Below, piece after piece: positions 5,536 to 5,725 of a stretch of 5,725 nt of DNA. A model generated the notes under the pieces. It was not told the origin of the DNA, ran no database searches, and worked only from the letters and a program-made list of their open reading frames with translations. This DNA comes from an uncultured Lachnospiraceae bacterium (GTDB lineage Bacteria > Bacillota_A > Clostridia > Lachnospirales > Lachnospiraceae): contig CAJUOF010000184.1 of the NCBI GenBank assembly GCA_910587905.1, positions 1 to 5,725 of the forward strand. Direction: 5' to 3'. Every line of letters starts with the position of its first letter. Positions within the stretch are counted from its first letter, which is position 1. The position numbers were made by a program, and so were the translations under genes.

Positions 5536-5725
5536 CTATGTCCTGGAACGGAATTCCCTCGGAGTACACTCCTGCGTCTTCTTAAAAAGATAGCTGAAAT
5601 AATGTGCGTCCTTGTAGCCCACCGCAAAGGCCACCTCCGCCGTCTTCATGGAGGTACTGCGAAGAAGCTCCTTTGCCTTTTCCATTCGCACGGAAGTTAG
5701 AAATTCGATAAAGGTCTGGCCTGTC
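5536..5725 (-). CDS. Response regulator, YesN-like, C-terminal AraC-type DNA-binding part (5' end outside window)
   Basis: The last 62 codons and a TAG stop (5538-5536) of a gene entering from the right edge are present, preceded by one base of a split codon. The protein reads TGQTFIEFLTSVRMEKAKEL, then LLRST, and later VAFAVGYKDAHYFSYLFKK and TPREFR. This is the second helix-turn-helix of the AraC/XylS family: the RMEKAKELL helix, the A..VGY.D..YFS..FKK recognition block and the TP.EFR ending. Next to a LytS/YesM kinase this is almost certainly a YesN-type regulator with an N-terminal receiver domain, which is not in the window. It is co-transcribed with the kinase and is the best candidate activator of the importer operon downstream. 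A lone AraC regulator is possible but less likely. Confidence 0.88.
   Translation of the reverse strand, partial: TGQTFIEFLTSVRMEKAKELLRSTSMKTAEVAFAVGYKDAHYFSYLFKKTQECTPREFRSRT

Noticed and set aside
5525..5569. A GTG start at 5569 for the histidine kinase
   Set aside because: It would overlap the regulator gene by 34 bases, has a purine run abutting the codon instead of properly spaced, and adds residues unlike the family N-terminus.
1..5725. CRISPR arrays, tRNA or rRNA genes, insertion sequences, prophage or toxin-antitoxin genes
   Set aside because: No repeat-spacer pattern, RNA-gene signature, transposase motif or terminal inverted repeat was seen; almost all of the window is accounted for by the minus-strand genes.

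Overview
The window suggests a fairly GC-rich, low-GC-phylum (Firmicutes) gut-type anaerobe, most likely a member of the Lachnospiraceae or a close relative. The clues are strong AGGAGG-type ribosome binding sites before every gene, a Gram-positive style lipoprotein with a long Ala/Thr/Asp/Glu linker, and a YesM/YesN-type two-component pair next to a sugar ABC transporter. This placement is inferred from style, not from a database search.

All genes run on the minus strand, so the biological order is from right to left. At the right edge (5725-5536) is the C-terminal AraC-type DNA-binding domain of a YesN-like response regulator, cut by the window end. Eleven bases later comes its partner, a LytS/YesM-type sensor histidine kinase (5524-4079). 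An AT-rich intergenic stretch follows (about 3900-4080, about 27% GC by hand count over 3951-4080). It holds imperfect direct repeats, a weak promoter candidate and a strong leader hairpin. Then comes an ABC importer operon: substrate-binding lipoprotein (3899-2814), an intercistronic hairpin, tandem ATPase (2707-1199), first permease (1196-108) and the first codons of a second permease (106 to about 33).

The order binding protein, double ATPase, permease, permease is that of Escherichia coli ytfQ-ytfR-ytfT-yjfF, the galactofuranose importer. The binding protein and first permease share recognisable motifs with YtfQ and YtfT. The likely logic is that the two-component system senses a sugar, directly or through a binding protein, and activates the adjacent importer. 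Galactofuranose is the best substrate guess but is not proven by sequence.

Bases 1-32 are not genomic. They match the Illumina TruSeq read-1 adapter with one mismatch, so the second permease is truncated by a contig end carrying untrimmed adapter. Nothing here looks like a wholly new class of system. The most interesting points are the 21-bp-spaced repeats upstream of the operon, the compact helical sensor domain of the kinase, the two RNA hairpins, and the adapter artefact.
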